From Candidatus Kerfeldbacteria bacterium CG08_land_8_20_14_0_20_43_14 (lineage in GTDB: Bacteria > Patescibacteriota > Patescibacteriia > PEXW01): DNA of 45,442 bases. Below, one piece after another: positions 24,884-33,762 of the stretch. Position numbers and translations under genes: made by a program. Each line of letters opens with the position of its first letter. Position 1 is the first letter of the stretch. The notes under the pieces are model-generated. The model saw only the letters and a program-made list of their open reading frames with translations, ran no database searches and had not been told where the DNA came from. The stretch covers positions 1 to 45,442 of the forward strand of contig PEXW01000013.1 in the NCBI GenBank assembly GCA_002774575.1, given 5' to 3'.

Positions 24884-26008
24884 ATGGATAGTGATAATCA
24901 AAATACCGGTTCAATTTTAGACCGAGTATTAAGCCAAAAACAAACTGAAGAAATTGAGCATTTCAACCCGGTTGAAGTCGTTTCTAATATCTTGAAAATT
25001 TTGTCAACGAGAGAAGAAGATGTTTTGCGCAGGCGCTATGGCATAAACGGTAAAGAGGCAGAGACATTGGAACAAATTGGAGAAATTTACAAAGTCACCC
25101 GGGAACGGATCAGACAGATTGAAACCGAGGCGATAAACAAAATTAAAAAGTCTAATCAGACTGGCGGTCAAATTCATCATTTATCTGACGCAATTATTGG
25201 CATAATAAATAACCATGGGGGAATAATGAAAGAAGAGAACTTTATGAGAGAAATTTTAGATCTTCAGGATGACAGACAAACCACCAGGGCTGCGACACTT
25301 TTCATCATCCGTTTTTTGTTTTCTGACAAGCTGAAGCCCCTTTCCGTTGAAGGTGATTTTCATATGGCCTGGCAATTAAAAACCGCGCCCACGCACTTAG
25401 TTGCAGACACAATTCAACAAGCGGAAGAGATATTAAGTTCTGGAAACAAGCCGCTAAAACTCAATGAACTTTTGGAAAAAATCAGACAATCAAAATATGG
25501 TGAAGAGCACAAATTTCAATTAACTGATGAGGCTATTTCTTCGTATATAGAAATAAGTACCAAGCTTGCCAAGAATCCTTACGGCGAATATGGGTTAGCT
25601 GAATGGGGGACAATAGTTCCCAAAAGAATGAATGACAAAATTTATTTAGTTTTGAAAAAAGCCGGCAAGCCTTTGCATTTCAACGAAATAACTAAATTGA
25701 TCAACGAAACAAAGTTCGACCATCGAACTGCTTATTCGCCAACTGTGCATAATGAACTAATTTTAAATGACCAGTATGTTTTAGTCGGCCGTGGTATTTA
25801 TGCTTTAAAAGAATGGGGCTATAAGCCTGGGGTGGTAGCCGATATCCTGATTGATATATTAAAAAAGAGCAACAAGCCGATGAAAAAGGAAGAATTGGCA
25901 GATGAAGTATTAAAACAAAGATTAGTAAAAAAGAATACTATTTATCTTGTTCTAACTAACCGAAAAAAATTCAACAAGCTGCCAAGCGGCGAATATACTC
26001 TTGTTTAG
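24884..26008 (+). CDS. Sigma-70 region 4-like / HARE-HTH regulatory protein
   Basis: This 374-residue protein carries, at about residues 38-95, a sigma-70 region 4-like helix-turn-helix (REEDVLRRRYGINGKEAETL, then EIYKVTRERIRQIETEA). It lacks regions 1-3, so it is not a complete sigma factor. The middle and C-terminal parts contain winged-helix segments of the HARE-HTH type (a domain shared with the RNA polymerase delta subunit RpoE). One is near 170-250 (AEEILSSGNKPLKLNELLEKI) and another near 320-374. It could act as a polymerase-associated or DNA-binding regulator. It sits 24 bases before a membrane protein and a VirD4-like ATPase, behind a strong promoter. Its targets are unknown. Confidence 0.7.
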   Translation: MDSDNQNTGSILDRVLSQKQTEEIEHFNPVEVVSNILKILSTREEDVLRRRYGINGKEAETLEQIGEIYKVTRERIRQIETEAINKIKKSNQTGGQIHHLSDAIIGIINNHGGIMKEENFMREILDLQDDRQTTRAATLFIIRFLFSDKLKPLSVEGDFHMAWQLKTAPTHLVADTIQQAEEILSSGNKPLKLNELLEKIRQSKYGEEHKFQLTDEAISSYIEISTKLAKNPYGEYGLAEWGTIVPKRMNDKIYLVLKKAGKPLHFNEITKLINETKFDHRTAYSPTVHNELILNDQYVLVGRGIYALKEWGYKPGVVADILIDILKKSNKPMKKEELADEVLKQRLVKKNTIYLVLTNRKKFNKLPSGEYTLV

Positions 26009-26032
26009 TCATTCAAAACAAACTAATCAAAC

Positions 26033-27574
26033 ATGGTAATTGATCTTTCGGCCATGGCTGATGCTTTCCGAGCTTCGGCTGGCAATCCAGTTTTAATGAT
26101 GTGGTTTATCTTCCAAAATGGAGGCTGGCTTGCTGTTGTTATCACTTTTGTAATCGGTTTTAAATATGTTTGGAGAGATTTTATTAACCGCCGGTACATA
26201 AACAAATACTACGCCGGCCATTATGTGCTTTTAGCCATTGATGTGCCAAAGGACAGTGAACAAACGCCAAAAGCGGCTGAACAGATGTTCGCGCATTTTA
26301 ACGGCATTTCTAAACAGCCGATTTTTCCGGAAAAATGGGGTCTGCCTTTCACGGGATTTTTTGGTTATGGTTTCATTCCGCCAAGCATGTCAGTTGAAAT
26401 AGTCAGTTTAGGTGGTTATGTGCAGTTTTTTGTCAGGTGCTTGATAGTCCATCGAGAAATTATTGAATCAGCCATTTACGCGCAATATCCCGACGCGGAA
26501 ATCACTGAAGTCGAAGATTATGTCGATTTAATGCCCAAACCAAGCGAATTGCCGCATGAGGAGTGGGATTGTTGGTCAGCGCAAATTCAGCTTTTTCAGC
26601 CGGATTGCTATCCAATCCGTACTTACCCCATGTTTGAACACAGCATGTCCCAAAAGCTGATAGACCCCATGGCATCGCTTCTGGAAATTATGAATCGCAT
26701 TAGTCCGGATGAGCAAATTTGGCTGCAATGGGTTTTACAGCAGGAGGAATTCCCGTCGATTTGGCGGGAAAAAGCCAAGCAAATTGTCAGTAAACTTATT
26801 GGCAGGAAAAGTGGGGCAAAGGCCAGTCCTTTTGAAATACCTTTGCAGGTGGTTAAAGGCGTAAGGGAATCTATCACCGCATCTTTGCTGCCTATTACTC
26901 ACGAACAGGAAAAGTTTAAAAAGGATGAACCCCCAACCCTGATGTTACATTTGTCGCCTGGAGAAAGAGACACCGTTACTCAGCTTCAGATGAAGCTGAC
27001 AAAAATTGCCTTTAAGGTAAAGGGCAGATTTATTTATTGGGGCAAAACCACGCCTGGTCCTGACGGCATTAAGCCCTACAGCAAAGCCAGGGGAGTGAAC
27101 GGCGTAAATGGAGCTTTAAGGCAATTTGCTTTGCAAGATTGTAACTTTTTTACTTTCAACGCAAAGACAAAGACCAGTGATATTGTGGTACTAAAAGAAC
27201 AACGTCTGCTTTGGCGAAGGCAAAGAAATTTAATTAATTACAGGTTCAGATCAATCTGGCGCGGCCGTAAACCCATGTATTTAAACATCGAGGAGCTGGC
27301 AACAATTTTTCATTTCCCGACCATTGATGTTAAGGCTGGGCAAGTGCAAAAAACTGAAACTAAACGATCAGGCGCGCCGTCTACTTTACCTTTTGAAAGG
27401 CCTTTGCCTATTCAAAAAGTCCATTCAGTATCTTTGCAACCAAAGGCCGGTCCGCCAATCGGTCTGCCTACTGAACCTCCAAAAACTTCGCCGGCAGTTC
27501 AACCACAGCAAAATGTTCAGCAGCCTGCCATTAAAGAACCCGAGGTGCCGGTTAATCTACCTTTTATAGAATAA
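26033..27574 (+). CDS. Membrane protein partner of a VirD4-like ATPase
   Basis: This 513-residue protein has one membrane helix near residues 20-45 (GWLAVVITFVIGFKYVW). A large cytoplasmic domain follows, then a Pro/Gln-rich, probably disordered C-terminal tail (about 440-513). I do not know a named family. From memory, proteins of this type are found next to VirD4-like ATPases in related genomes. It ends one base before the ATPase start, so the two are almost certainly co-translated and likely form a complex. It may anchor the ATPase to the membrane. Confidence 0.6.
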   Translation: MVIDLSAMADAFRASAGNPVLMMWFIFQNGGWLAVVITFVIGFKYVWRDFINRRYINKYYAGHYVLLAIDVPKDSEQTPKAAEQMFAHFNGISKQPIFPEKWGLPFTGFFGYGFIPPSMSVEIVSLGGYVQFFVRCLIVHREIIESAIYAQYPDAEITEVEDYVDLMPKPSELPHEEWDCWSAQIQLFQPDCYPIRTYPMFEHSMSQKLIDPMASLLEIMNRISPDEQIWLQWVLQQEEFPSIWREKAKQIVSKLIGRKSGAKASPFEIPLQVVKGVRESITASLLPITHEQEKFKKDEPPTLMLHLSPGERDTVTQLQMKLTKIAFKVKGRFIYWGKTTPGPDGIKPYSKARGVNGVNGALRQFALQDCNFFTFNAKTKTSDIVVLKEQRLLWRRQRNLINYRFRSIWRGRKPMYLNIEELATIFHFPTIDVKAGQVQKTETKRSGAPSTLPFERPLPIQKVHSVSLQPKAGPPIGLPTEPPKTSPAVQPQQNVQQPAIKEPEVPVNLPFIE

Positions 27575-27575
27575 A

Positions 27576-29216
27576 ATGCTTTTCGACCCAAAAGAAATAA
27601 ATGTTTTCGCTCAAACAAATTACCGGGGTTATTACCGGCGTTTTGGCATTAAAGTTGACGATCGCAGGAGGCACATGTACTTAATCGGAAAAACCGGCAT
27701 GGGCAAGTCCACGGTTATGGAAAGGATGATTGTCAATGATTTAAATGCGGGACATGGCTTGGCCCTGGTGGATCCGCATGGAGATTTGGTTGAGAAAATT
27801 TTGGATTACGTACCTTCGGAAAGGATTAATGATGTGGTTTATTTTAATCCGTCAGATGTCGAGTATCCCATAGGCTTTAATGTCCTGGAGGCTGTTGATG
27901 CCACCCAAAGGCATTTAGTCGCTTCGGGTTTAATGGGCGTGTTTACAAAAATTTGGGAAGGAGTTTGGAGCGCCAGAATGGAATATATTTTGAACAACAC
28001 AATTCTAGCCCTGCTGGAATATCCCGGGTCTACCATGCTTGGCATTGCCCGCATGCTGGTTGATTCCAGATTCCGAACGCGGGTTCTGACTAAAGTATCC
28101 GACCCGATTGTCAAGGGCTTTTGGGTGGATGAATTCGCCAACTACAATGACAAATTCAGGAATGAAGCGGTTGCGCCAATACAAAATAAAGTTGGTCAGT
28201 TTTTGTCTAGCGCCATCATTCGCAATATAGTCGGTCAGGCAAAAAGCACCATTGACCTGCGCCATATCATGGACAGCAAAAAAATACTGCTTTTAAATTT
28301 GGCCAAAGGCAGAATTGGCGAAGATAATTCGGCTTTGCTTGGAGCCATGATGATCACCAGGCTGCAATTAGCCGCCATGAGCCGGGTTGACATGCCTGAA
28401 ACCGAGCGGCCAGACTTTTTCTTGTATGTTGATGAGTTTCAGAATTTCGCCACGGAAAGTTTTGCCAATATCTTGTCCGAAGCCAGAAAATACCGATTGA
28501 ATTTAACCATCGCTCATCAATATATTGAACAACTAGATGAAACAGTTGCTCCGGCGGTTTTCGGCAATGTTGGAACTATTATGGCTTTCCGGGTTGGCGG
28601 GGCAGATGCGGAGTTTTTGGAAAAGGAATTTTTTCCGACCTTTACCCAGGTTGATTTAGTCAACCTGCCGAAATATGAAGTTTATTTGAAATTAATGATT
28701 GACGGCGTGGCTTCCCAGCCATTTAGCGCCGCCACCCTGCCGCCGGCAGAACTGTTACCAACTAATAATCGAGAAAAAGCCATTAAAGTTTCCAGAGAAA
28801 AATATGCTGAAAACCGTGCCGAGGTCGAAGAAAAAATTTTGCGATGGAGCGGAGTCGAAGATGTTTATCGAGCTTCGGCTGAAGAAGAAAATCAGGCAGT
28901 TGAAAAAGAGGAATCTATTTACCGGGCAGAAGGAAAAAGGAAAAGACCGCCAAAAAATATGTTCCAAAGCCCGGAAGTAACTGTGGAGCCGGTAATAAAT
29001 GTTCCGGAGGCCCCGGCTATAAGTCTGAATGAGCTAACCAAACAGACCCAGCCCCAGCCTTTTAGAGGAAACCGGCCATATCATCGCAATCAAAATTTTC
29101 GACCTAATCATCCGCCAGAACGGAGGCAAGAAAACTTCCCAGTTATCCAGCCACCGCAGCAAAAACCGCAGCCCAAAGATACTGAAATTCCTTTTGGTAA
29201 AACAGTCAGGTTTTAA
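27576..29216 (+). CDS. VirD4/TraD-like coupling ATPase
   Basis: This 546-residue protein belongs to the FtsK/VirD4/VirB4-type ATPase group. Walker A GKTGMGKST is at residues 38-46. The Walker B segment FFLYVDEFQNFATESF is near residue 280. A sensor-like TIAHQYIEQL and the closing VDLVNLPKYEVYLKL are visible. There is no N-terminal membrane helix, but the preceding gene supplies one. The Pro/Gln/Arg-rich tail from about 430 is probably disordered. Such ATPases pump DNA or protein across membranes. No relaxase, VirB complex or conjugative genes lie in the window, so the substrate is open. Confidence 0.82.
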   Translation: MLFDPKEINVFAQTNYRGYYRRFGIKVDDRRRHMYLIGKTGMGKSTVMERMIVNDLNAGHGLALVDPHGDLVEKILDYVPSERINDVVYFNPSDVEYPIGFNVLEAVDATQRHLVASGLMGVFTKIWEGVWSARMEYILNNTILALLEYPGSTMLGIARMLVDSRFRTRVLTKVSDPIVKGFWVDEFANYNDKFRNEAVAPIQNKVGQFLSSAIIRNIVGQAKSTIDLRHIMDSKKILLLNLAKGRIGEDNSALLGAMMITRLQLAAMSRVDMPETERPDFFLYVDEFQNFATESFANILSEARKYRLNLTIAHQYIEQLDETVAPAVFGNVGTIMAFRVGGADAEFLEKEFFPTFTQVDLVNLPKYEVYLKLMIDGVASQPFSAATLPPAELLPTNNREKAIKVSREKYAENRAEVEEKILRWSGVEDVYRASAEEENQAVEKEESIYRAEGKRKRPPKNMFQSPEVTVEPVINVPEAPAISLNELTKQTQPQPFRGNRPYHRNQNFRPNHPPERRQENFPVIQPPQQKPQPKDTEIPFGKTVRF

Positions 29217-29237
29217 GGCAATTAAGGTATGGCTTGA

Positions 29238-29339
29238 CCCCGCACCACTTTTCATCAAAACACCACTCAAATGTATAGACATTTATTGCGAAAAATATCT
29301 TTAACTAATATCAAATTTTGTTTGGAAAGTGGTGCGGGG
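29238..29339. repeat. Long-arm inverted repeat, possible MITE-like remnant
   Basis: CCCCGCACCACTTT at 29238-29251 is exactly the reverse complement of AAAGTGGTGCGGGG at 29326-29339. Flanking bases also pair partly. The 74-base interior is AT-rich and non-coding. GC-rich perfect arms in an AT-rich setting suggest a small non-autonomous mobile element or a large hairpin. No clear target duplication is visible. Confidence 0.6.
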
Positions 29340-29374
29340 TTGATTTAATATTTTAAAATTGTTAAGGTTCAGCT

Positions 29375-30325
29375 ATGAAGATAAACTCCATATCGTTTGT
29401 TGCACCTGCATTTAACGAAAGGCCAAGCTTGCTAGAATTAATCGCAGAGCTCCATCAAACCGGTGCGAAACTGGATATTCCTTATGAGATTATCATTGTT
29501 GATGATGGGTCAAACGATGGCAGTTTTGAATTTTTGAAAAACCAGGCTGGAGTAGATAAAAAATTGCACGTCATTAATCATAGAAAAAAACTGGGCAAAG
29601 CCACTGCTTTGTATTCAGCTTTTCAAAAAGCCAGGGGCGAAATAATCATAACGGTTGACGCGGATTTGCAGAATGATCCGGCGGAAATCCCCAAAATGCT
29701 GGCAAAACTAGATGAAGGCTATGATGTGGTGAGCGGCTGGAAATTTGACCGGCCAGATAACTTGGAAAAGCGGCTTCCATCCAAATTTTTCAACTTCGTA
29801 ACCAGAAAATTAAGCGGTTTGCAACTTCATGATTTTAACTCGGCAATTAAAGTTTACACTCAAGAATCCGCCCGATCGCTAAAATTGTACGGTGAACTGC
29901 ATCGCTATATCCCAGTCTTGTTAAGCAGCCAAGGATTCAAAATTACCGAAGTGCCGACTCATACCCGCCAACGAAAGTATGGCGAAACTAAATATAAGGG
30001 TAAAAGATATTTAAGGGGTCTGCTAGATTTATTAACGGTTTTATTTTTAACCAGGTATGATCGTCGGCCCTTGCACCTATTTGGCGGGCTGGGTTTATTT
30101 TTAGGCCTTGTCGGCACGATAGTTTTAATCTATCTGGCGATTTTGCATTTCGGATTTAATCAGTCAATTGGCACCAGGCCGTTATTGATGTTCGGAATTT
30201 TTGTGGCCTTGGTTGGTCTTCAGTTGACTTTTACCGGTCTATTGGCTGAACTTTTGGTCCGATCAGAAAACCATAATAATCTCCCCATACGCGCAGAATG
30301 GAATGGCGATGAACCTTTGGTTTAA
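29375..30325 (+). CDS. GT2 family glycosyltransferase, dolichol/polyprenyl-phosphate hexose synthase-like
   Basis: This 316-residue protein has an N-terminal GT-A domain of the GT2 family with VAPAFNER, IIVDDGSNDGS and the DXD motif VDADLQNDP. The segment HDFNSAIKVY and two C-terminal membrane helices (about 235-257 and 270-297) follow. This layout is that of polyprenyl-phosphate mannose or glucose synthases (DPM/DesK-like). It likely makes a lipid-linked sugar donor. Its 3' end overlaps the following flippase-like/DUF2079 gene by 23 bases, so the two probably serve one pathway. Confidence 0.85.
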   Translation: MKINSISFVAPAFNERPSLLELIAELHQTGAKLDIPYEIIIVDDGSNDGSFEFLKNQAGVDKKLHVINHRKKLGKATALYSAFQKARGEIIITVDADLQNDPAEIPKMLAKLDEGYDVVSGWKFDRPDNLEKRLPSKFFNFVTRKLSGLQLHDFNSAIKVYTQESARSLKLYGELHRYIPVLLSSQGFKITEVPTHTRQRKYGETKYKGKRYLRGLLDLLTVLFLTRYDRRPLHLFGGLGLFLGLVGTIVLIYLAILHFGFNQSIGTRPLLMFGIFVALVGLQLTFTGLLAELLVRSENHNNLPIRAEWNGDEPLV

Positions 30326-32690
30326 ATATAAAAAACAAATCCGACCGATCGCAACAGCAATAATTGTAATTGTTGTTGTTCTATTTTTTGTAAAAGTCCT
30401 CAACAAAAATTGGCAGGATATTTCCGGCAAATTTACCCGCCCAAACATTCTTTGGCTGGCATTAGCGTTTTTTGGTTTTAGCTTTTATTATTTTATCAGG
30501 ATTTTTGCCTGGAAAAACTTAATGAAAGACTTTGGCCATAAACTGACTGTAAAGCAATCCGGCGAAATCATCATGCTCTCTGAATTCACCCGCTATGTGC
30601 CTGGCAATGTCTGGAGTGTCCTGGGTAGAATGGGCCAAAGCGAAAAATACGGGGTTTCCAAAGCCCAATCTTTTTACGCAACTGTCCTGGAGATCCTTTC
30701 GCTTTTATCAGCCGCAGTGGTTATGGGCGGAATTGCAAGTTTTTTCGCTCAAGGTTTGCCAGCTTGGTTTAAGTTCTTGATTTTACTGGGCGCTTTGGCC
30801 GCGGTCTTGATTTTTTGGTTTTCAAAATTATTAAAAAGGGTGGTTGACTGGCTGATCAAAAAATTCGGCTCCAATTCTGAAATTTTAACTTATTCAATAG
30901 CCCAAAATTACAAACTGTTAAGCCTGTTCATATTTGGCTGGTTTGCTTATGCTTTTGGCGGTTTATTTTTAAGTCTGGCTTTTATTAAATCAAATTTTGG
31001 GCAAATGGGGCTAGTCCTGGTGGCCATGCCAATTGGCTGGTTTTTGGGCTTTATTAGTTTTATCACGCCCAGCGGCATAGGTGTTAGAGAAGCCAGCATG
31101 GCCGCTATTTTAGAAGGTTCTTTGGGCGCAACCGGGGTTTTAATAGCTTCTTTAACTCGTCTGGGCGTTACTTTGGTAGAATTTTTTTGGGTTTTGGTCT
31201 TTGCTGGCAGGTACATTAAAAAAATTCTGACCTCCTGCTGGGATTTTATTCGCAAGCCAAAAGCCATTGTCATTATCTTTGCCATAATTTTTGCTGTTTA
31301 TTTTTCCGTCATTACTTGCTTAATGCATTACAAAGTCATTACCGGCCGCTTTGATTTGGGCAATATGGATCAGGTGGTTTGGAATACCAGCCAAGGCAGA
31401 TTTTTTGAATTTACCAATCCTTATGATAAAAATATCGCCTTAAGGTACATTCACCATGCTGATATAATTTTAGTCCTTTTTGCACCGTTGTATTGGTTAT
31501 TCTCAAGCCCTTATGTTTTGCTGGTAGCCCAGGCATGTATTGTGGCTTTTGGCGCTTGGCTGGTATATCGCCTGGCAAAAAAAGTCCTTGGTCATGAATG
31601 GTTATCCGCAATTTTGGCTTTAAGCTATTTACTTTACCCGACCCTGCAAAGAGCAGTGATGTTTGATTTTCATGCTTTAACTTTGGGTGCGACTTTTTCT
31701 GTGGGCATGGTTTTAGCCTATATTGAAAAACGCTGGAAAATTTTTGCCGTGTACGCGATTTTGCTGTACATGTGTAAAGAAGAATTGGTTTTAATGGTCG
31801 CGACTTTTGGTTTGATAATTTTATGGCAGGAACGGAAAGAGTGGCGCAAAGCAATGGTCATTATTTTACTTTCCGCAGCCTATTTTATGCTGAATTTTTT
31901 ATGGCTGATGCCCGCGGCCAGAAGTTGGCAGCCCAGTAAATATAATTATCAGTATGAAACTTTGGGCAATAAGCCAGAAGCCATTACCGCCAATTTAATT
32001 AAAAATCCAAAACTAGTTTTATCTATGGTGGCCGGGGCACAAGCCAGACACCTTTATGCTGGTTTATTAGGACCAGTGGCGTTTTTACCATTGGCAAGCC
32101 CTGCTTGGCTGGCTGTCGCCTGGCCGGATTTTGCAGTTAATTTATTTAATGATCGAATCGAACCAAGATTGCTTAATTACCACTACCAAGCGACTATTAC
32201 GGGTTTTGTTTTTATCTCAACCATATTCGGACTGGCCGCAATCCGCCGCAGGCTGGGGCCCTGGTGGCAAAGGAAAATTCAAAAGAACTCCAAATTTACT
32301 TTAGAAATGCTGCTAATTTTTATCCTCATTGCAACGGCCGCTATTGAATCATATCGTTTAAGCCCTTTGCCTTATTCACGAACCAAAGATATGCGGGTTT
32401 TTTGGCCAGCGCCAATGGCGTCGATAATCAAAGCGGCGGTAAAGCAAATTTCCCGAGACGCTAAAGTTTCAGCAACTAATACGGTCGGGGCGCAGTTGGC
32501 GCATCGCCAATATCTTTATCAATTTCCCCAAGGAGTAGGTGAATCGGATTATATTTTAATTCTAATGGCCAAAGAGGGGACATTGGAATGGCAGCGGAAC
32601 CACACCGTTGCCGCTGATGTAGCCAAAGACCCAAGATATAAGTTGATTGAACAGGTGAAAAATTTTTATTTCTACCAGAAAATTAAGTAA
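30303..32690 (+). CDS. Fusion of flippase-like (UPF0104/AglD) and DUF2079 membrane domains
   Basis: This 795-residue membrane protein consists of two families joined end to end. Residues about 1-310 have the plan of the lysylphosphatidylglycerol synthetase membrane domain / UPF0104 (AglD-like) family, with the motif YVPGNVWSVLGR and PSGIGVREASM. Residues about 330-795 match the DUF2079 pattern with GNMDQVVWNTSQGRFFEFTN, YIHHADIILVLFAPLYWLF and FDFHALTLG, giving about ten more helices. DUF2079 members often lie near glycosyltransferases and resemble GT-C enzymes. Adjacent to GT2 (23-base overlap), a lipid-linked sugar transfer or flipping role is inferred. The fusion could be an ancestral or a local event. 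Confidence 0.85.
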   Translation: MAMNLWFKYKKQIRPIATAIIVIVVVLFFVKVLNKNWQDISGKFTRPNILWLALAFFGFSFYYFIRIFAWKNLMKDFGHKLTVKQSGEIIMLSEFTRYVPGNVWSVLGRMGQSEKYGVSKAQSFYATVLEILSLLSAAVVMGGIASFFAQGLPAWFKFLILLGALAAVLIFWFSKLLKRVVDWLIKKFGSNSEILTYSIAQNYKLLSLFIFGWFAYAFGGLFLSLAFIKSNFGQMGLVLVAMPIGWFLGFISFITPSGIGVREASMAAILEGSLGATGVLIASLTRLGVTLVEFFWVLVFAGRYIKKILTSCWDFIRKPKAIVIIFAIIFAVYFSVITCLMHYKVITGRFDLGNMDQVVWNTSQGRFFEFTNPYDKNIALRYIHHADIILVLFAPLYWLFSSPYVLLVAQACIVAFGAWLVYRLAKKVLGHEWLSAILALSYLLYPTLQRAVMFDFHALTLGATFSVGMVLAYIEKRWKIFAVYAILLYMCKEELVLMVATFGLIILWQERKEWRKAMVIILLSAAYFMLNFLWLMPAARSWQPSKYNYQYETLGNKPEAITANLIKNPKLVLSMVAGAQARHLYAGLLGPVAFLPLASPAWLAVAWPDFAVNLFNDRIEPRLLNYHYQATITGFVFISTIFGLAAIRRRLGPWWQRKIQKNSKFTLEMLLIFILIATAAIESYRLSPLPYSRTKDMRVFWPAPMASIIKAAVKQISRDAKVSATNTVGAQLAHRQYLYQFPQGVGESDYILILMAKEGTLEWQRNHTVAADVAKDPRYKLIEQVKNFYFYQKIK

Positions 32691-32692
32691 TT

Positions 32693-33760
32693 ATGGCAAG
32701 AATAATCGTGGCTATGTCGGGTGGAGTAGACTCTTCAGTCGCGGCATTACTTTTAAAAAAAGCCGGGCATGAGCTTAAAGGAGTTTTTATGAAGAATTAT
32801 GAACTCCCGGGTGATTCCAATAAAAGCTGCCCATGGCAGGTAGATCAGACGGAAGTCAAAAAGGTTTGCGCCAGGCTTAAAATTCCTATGGAATCATGGA
32901 ATTTTGAAAAGCAGTATTCAAAAAGGGTGCTGGATTACTTTTTTTCTGAATACCAGGCTGGCCGAACTCCGAACCCTGATGTTATGTGCAACAAGGAAAT
33001 CAAATTTGGCTTGTTTTTGGAAAAGGCGGTAGCTCAAGGATATGATGTTATTGCTACCGGCCATTATGCCCGAGTAATTAAAAATAAAAATGGTTACCGT
33101 TTATTAGCCGGAAAAGACAAAAATAAGGACCAGAGTTATTTTTTGTATAACTTGAATCAATCCCAATTAGCAAAAATTTATTTTCCAATCGGAAATTTAA
33201 CTAAACCTGAAGTTAGACAAATCGCCAAAAAAGCCAGACTTCCCAATGCCCAAAAACCTGACAGCCAGGGAATTTGCTTTGTCGGCAAAGTGGACTTAAA
33301 AAGCTTTCTACAAAGCAAAATTAAATCTAAACCTGGTAAAATTGTATCTTCAGGTGGCAAAACAATCGGCCAACATAAAGGTTTGGCTTTTTATACAATT
33401 GGTCAAAGGCATGGAATCAACATCGGCGGGGGCAGGCCCTTTTATGTGTCTGCAAAGGTCAAAAGGGGAAATATTTTAATTGTCACGGATAATAAAAAAG
33501 ACCCAGCTCTTTTAAGAAGACGACTGCTTGCCCTTAAACTAAATTGGGTATCAGGCAAAGCTTTGACTAAAGCACTCGTTTGCCAGGCTAGGATTCGGTA
33601 TAGACAGTATTTAGCAGCCTGTAGGCTAAAACCCTTAAACCGCAAACGAGTTGAGGTAATTTTTAATAAGCCAGTTTGGGCGCCCGCACTTGGTCAATCA
33701 ATCGTGTTTTACCAAAAACAAGAATGTCTGGGAGGAGGCATTATTGAAAAAGTTTGGTAG
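32693..33760 (+). CDS. mnmA: tRNA-specific 2-thiouridylase MnmA
   Basis: MnmA makes 2-thiouridine at wobble position 34 of tRNA for Lys, Glu and Gln. The 355-residue protein has the PP-loop SGGVDSSVAALLL near its N-terminus, NPDVMCNKEIKFG with the first catalytic Cys, ATGHYARV, KDQSYFLYNL and SQGICFVG with the second Cys. FYTIGQRHGI and the C-terminal beta-barrel also match. The order and length are normal. It starts two bases after the preceding membrane protein but has no functional link to it. It ends in TAG, next to the convergent Asn-rich gene. Confidence 0.95.
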   Translation: MARIIVAMSGGVDSSVAALLLKKAGHELKGVFMKNYELPGDSNKSCPWQVDQTEVKKVCARLKIPMESWNFEKQYSKRVLDYFFSEYQAGRTPNPDVMCNKEIKFGLFLEKAVAQGYDVIATGHYARVIKNKNGYRLLAGKDKNKDQSYFLYNLNQSQLAKIYFPIGNLTKPEVRQIAKKARLPNAQKPDSQGICFVGKVDLKSFLQSKIKSKPGKIVSSGGKTIGQHKGLAFYTIGQRHGINIGGGRPFYVSAKVKRGNILIVTDNKKDPALLRRRLLALKLNWVSGKALTKALVCQARIRYRQYLAACRLKPLNRKRVEVIFNKPVWAPALGQSIVFYQKQECLGGGIIEKVW

Positions 33761-33762
33761 TT

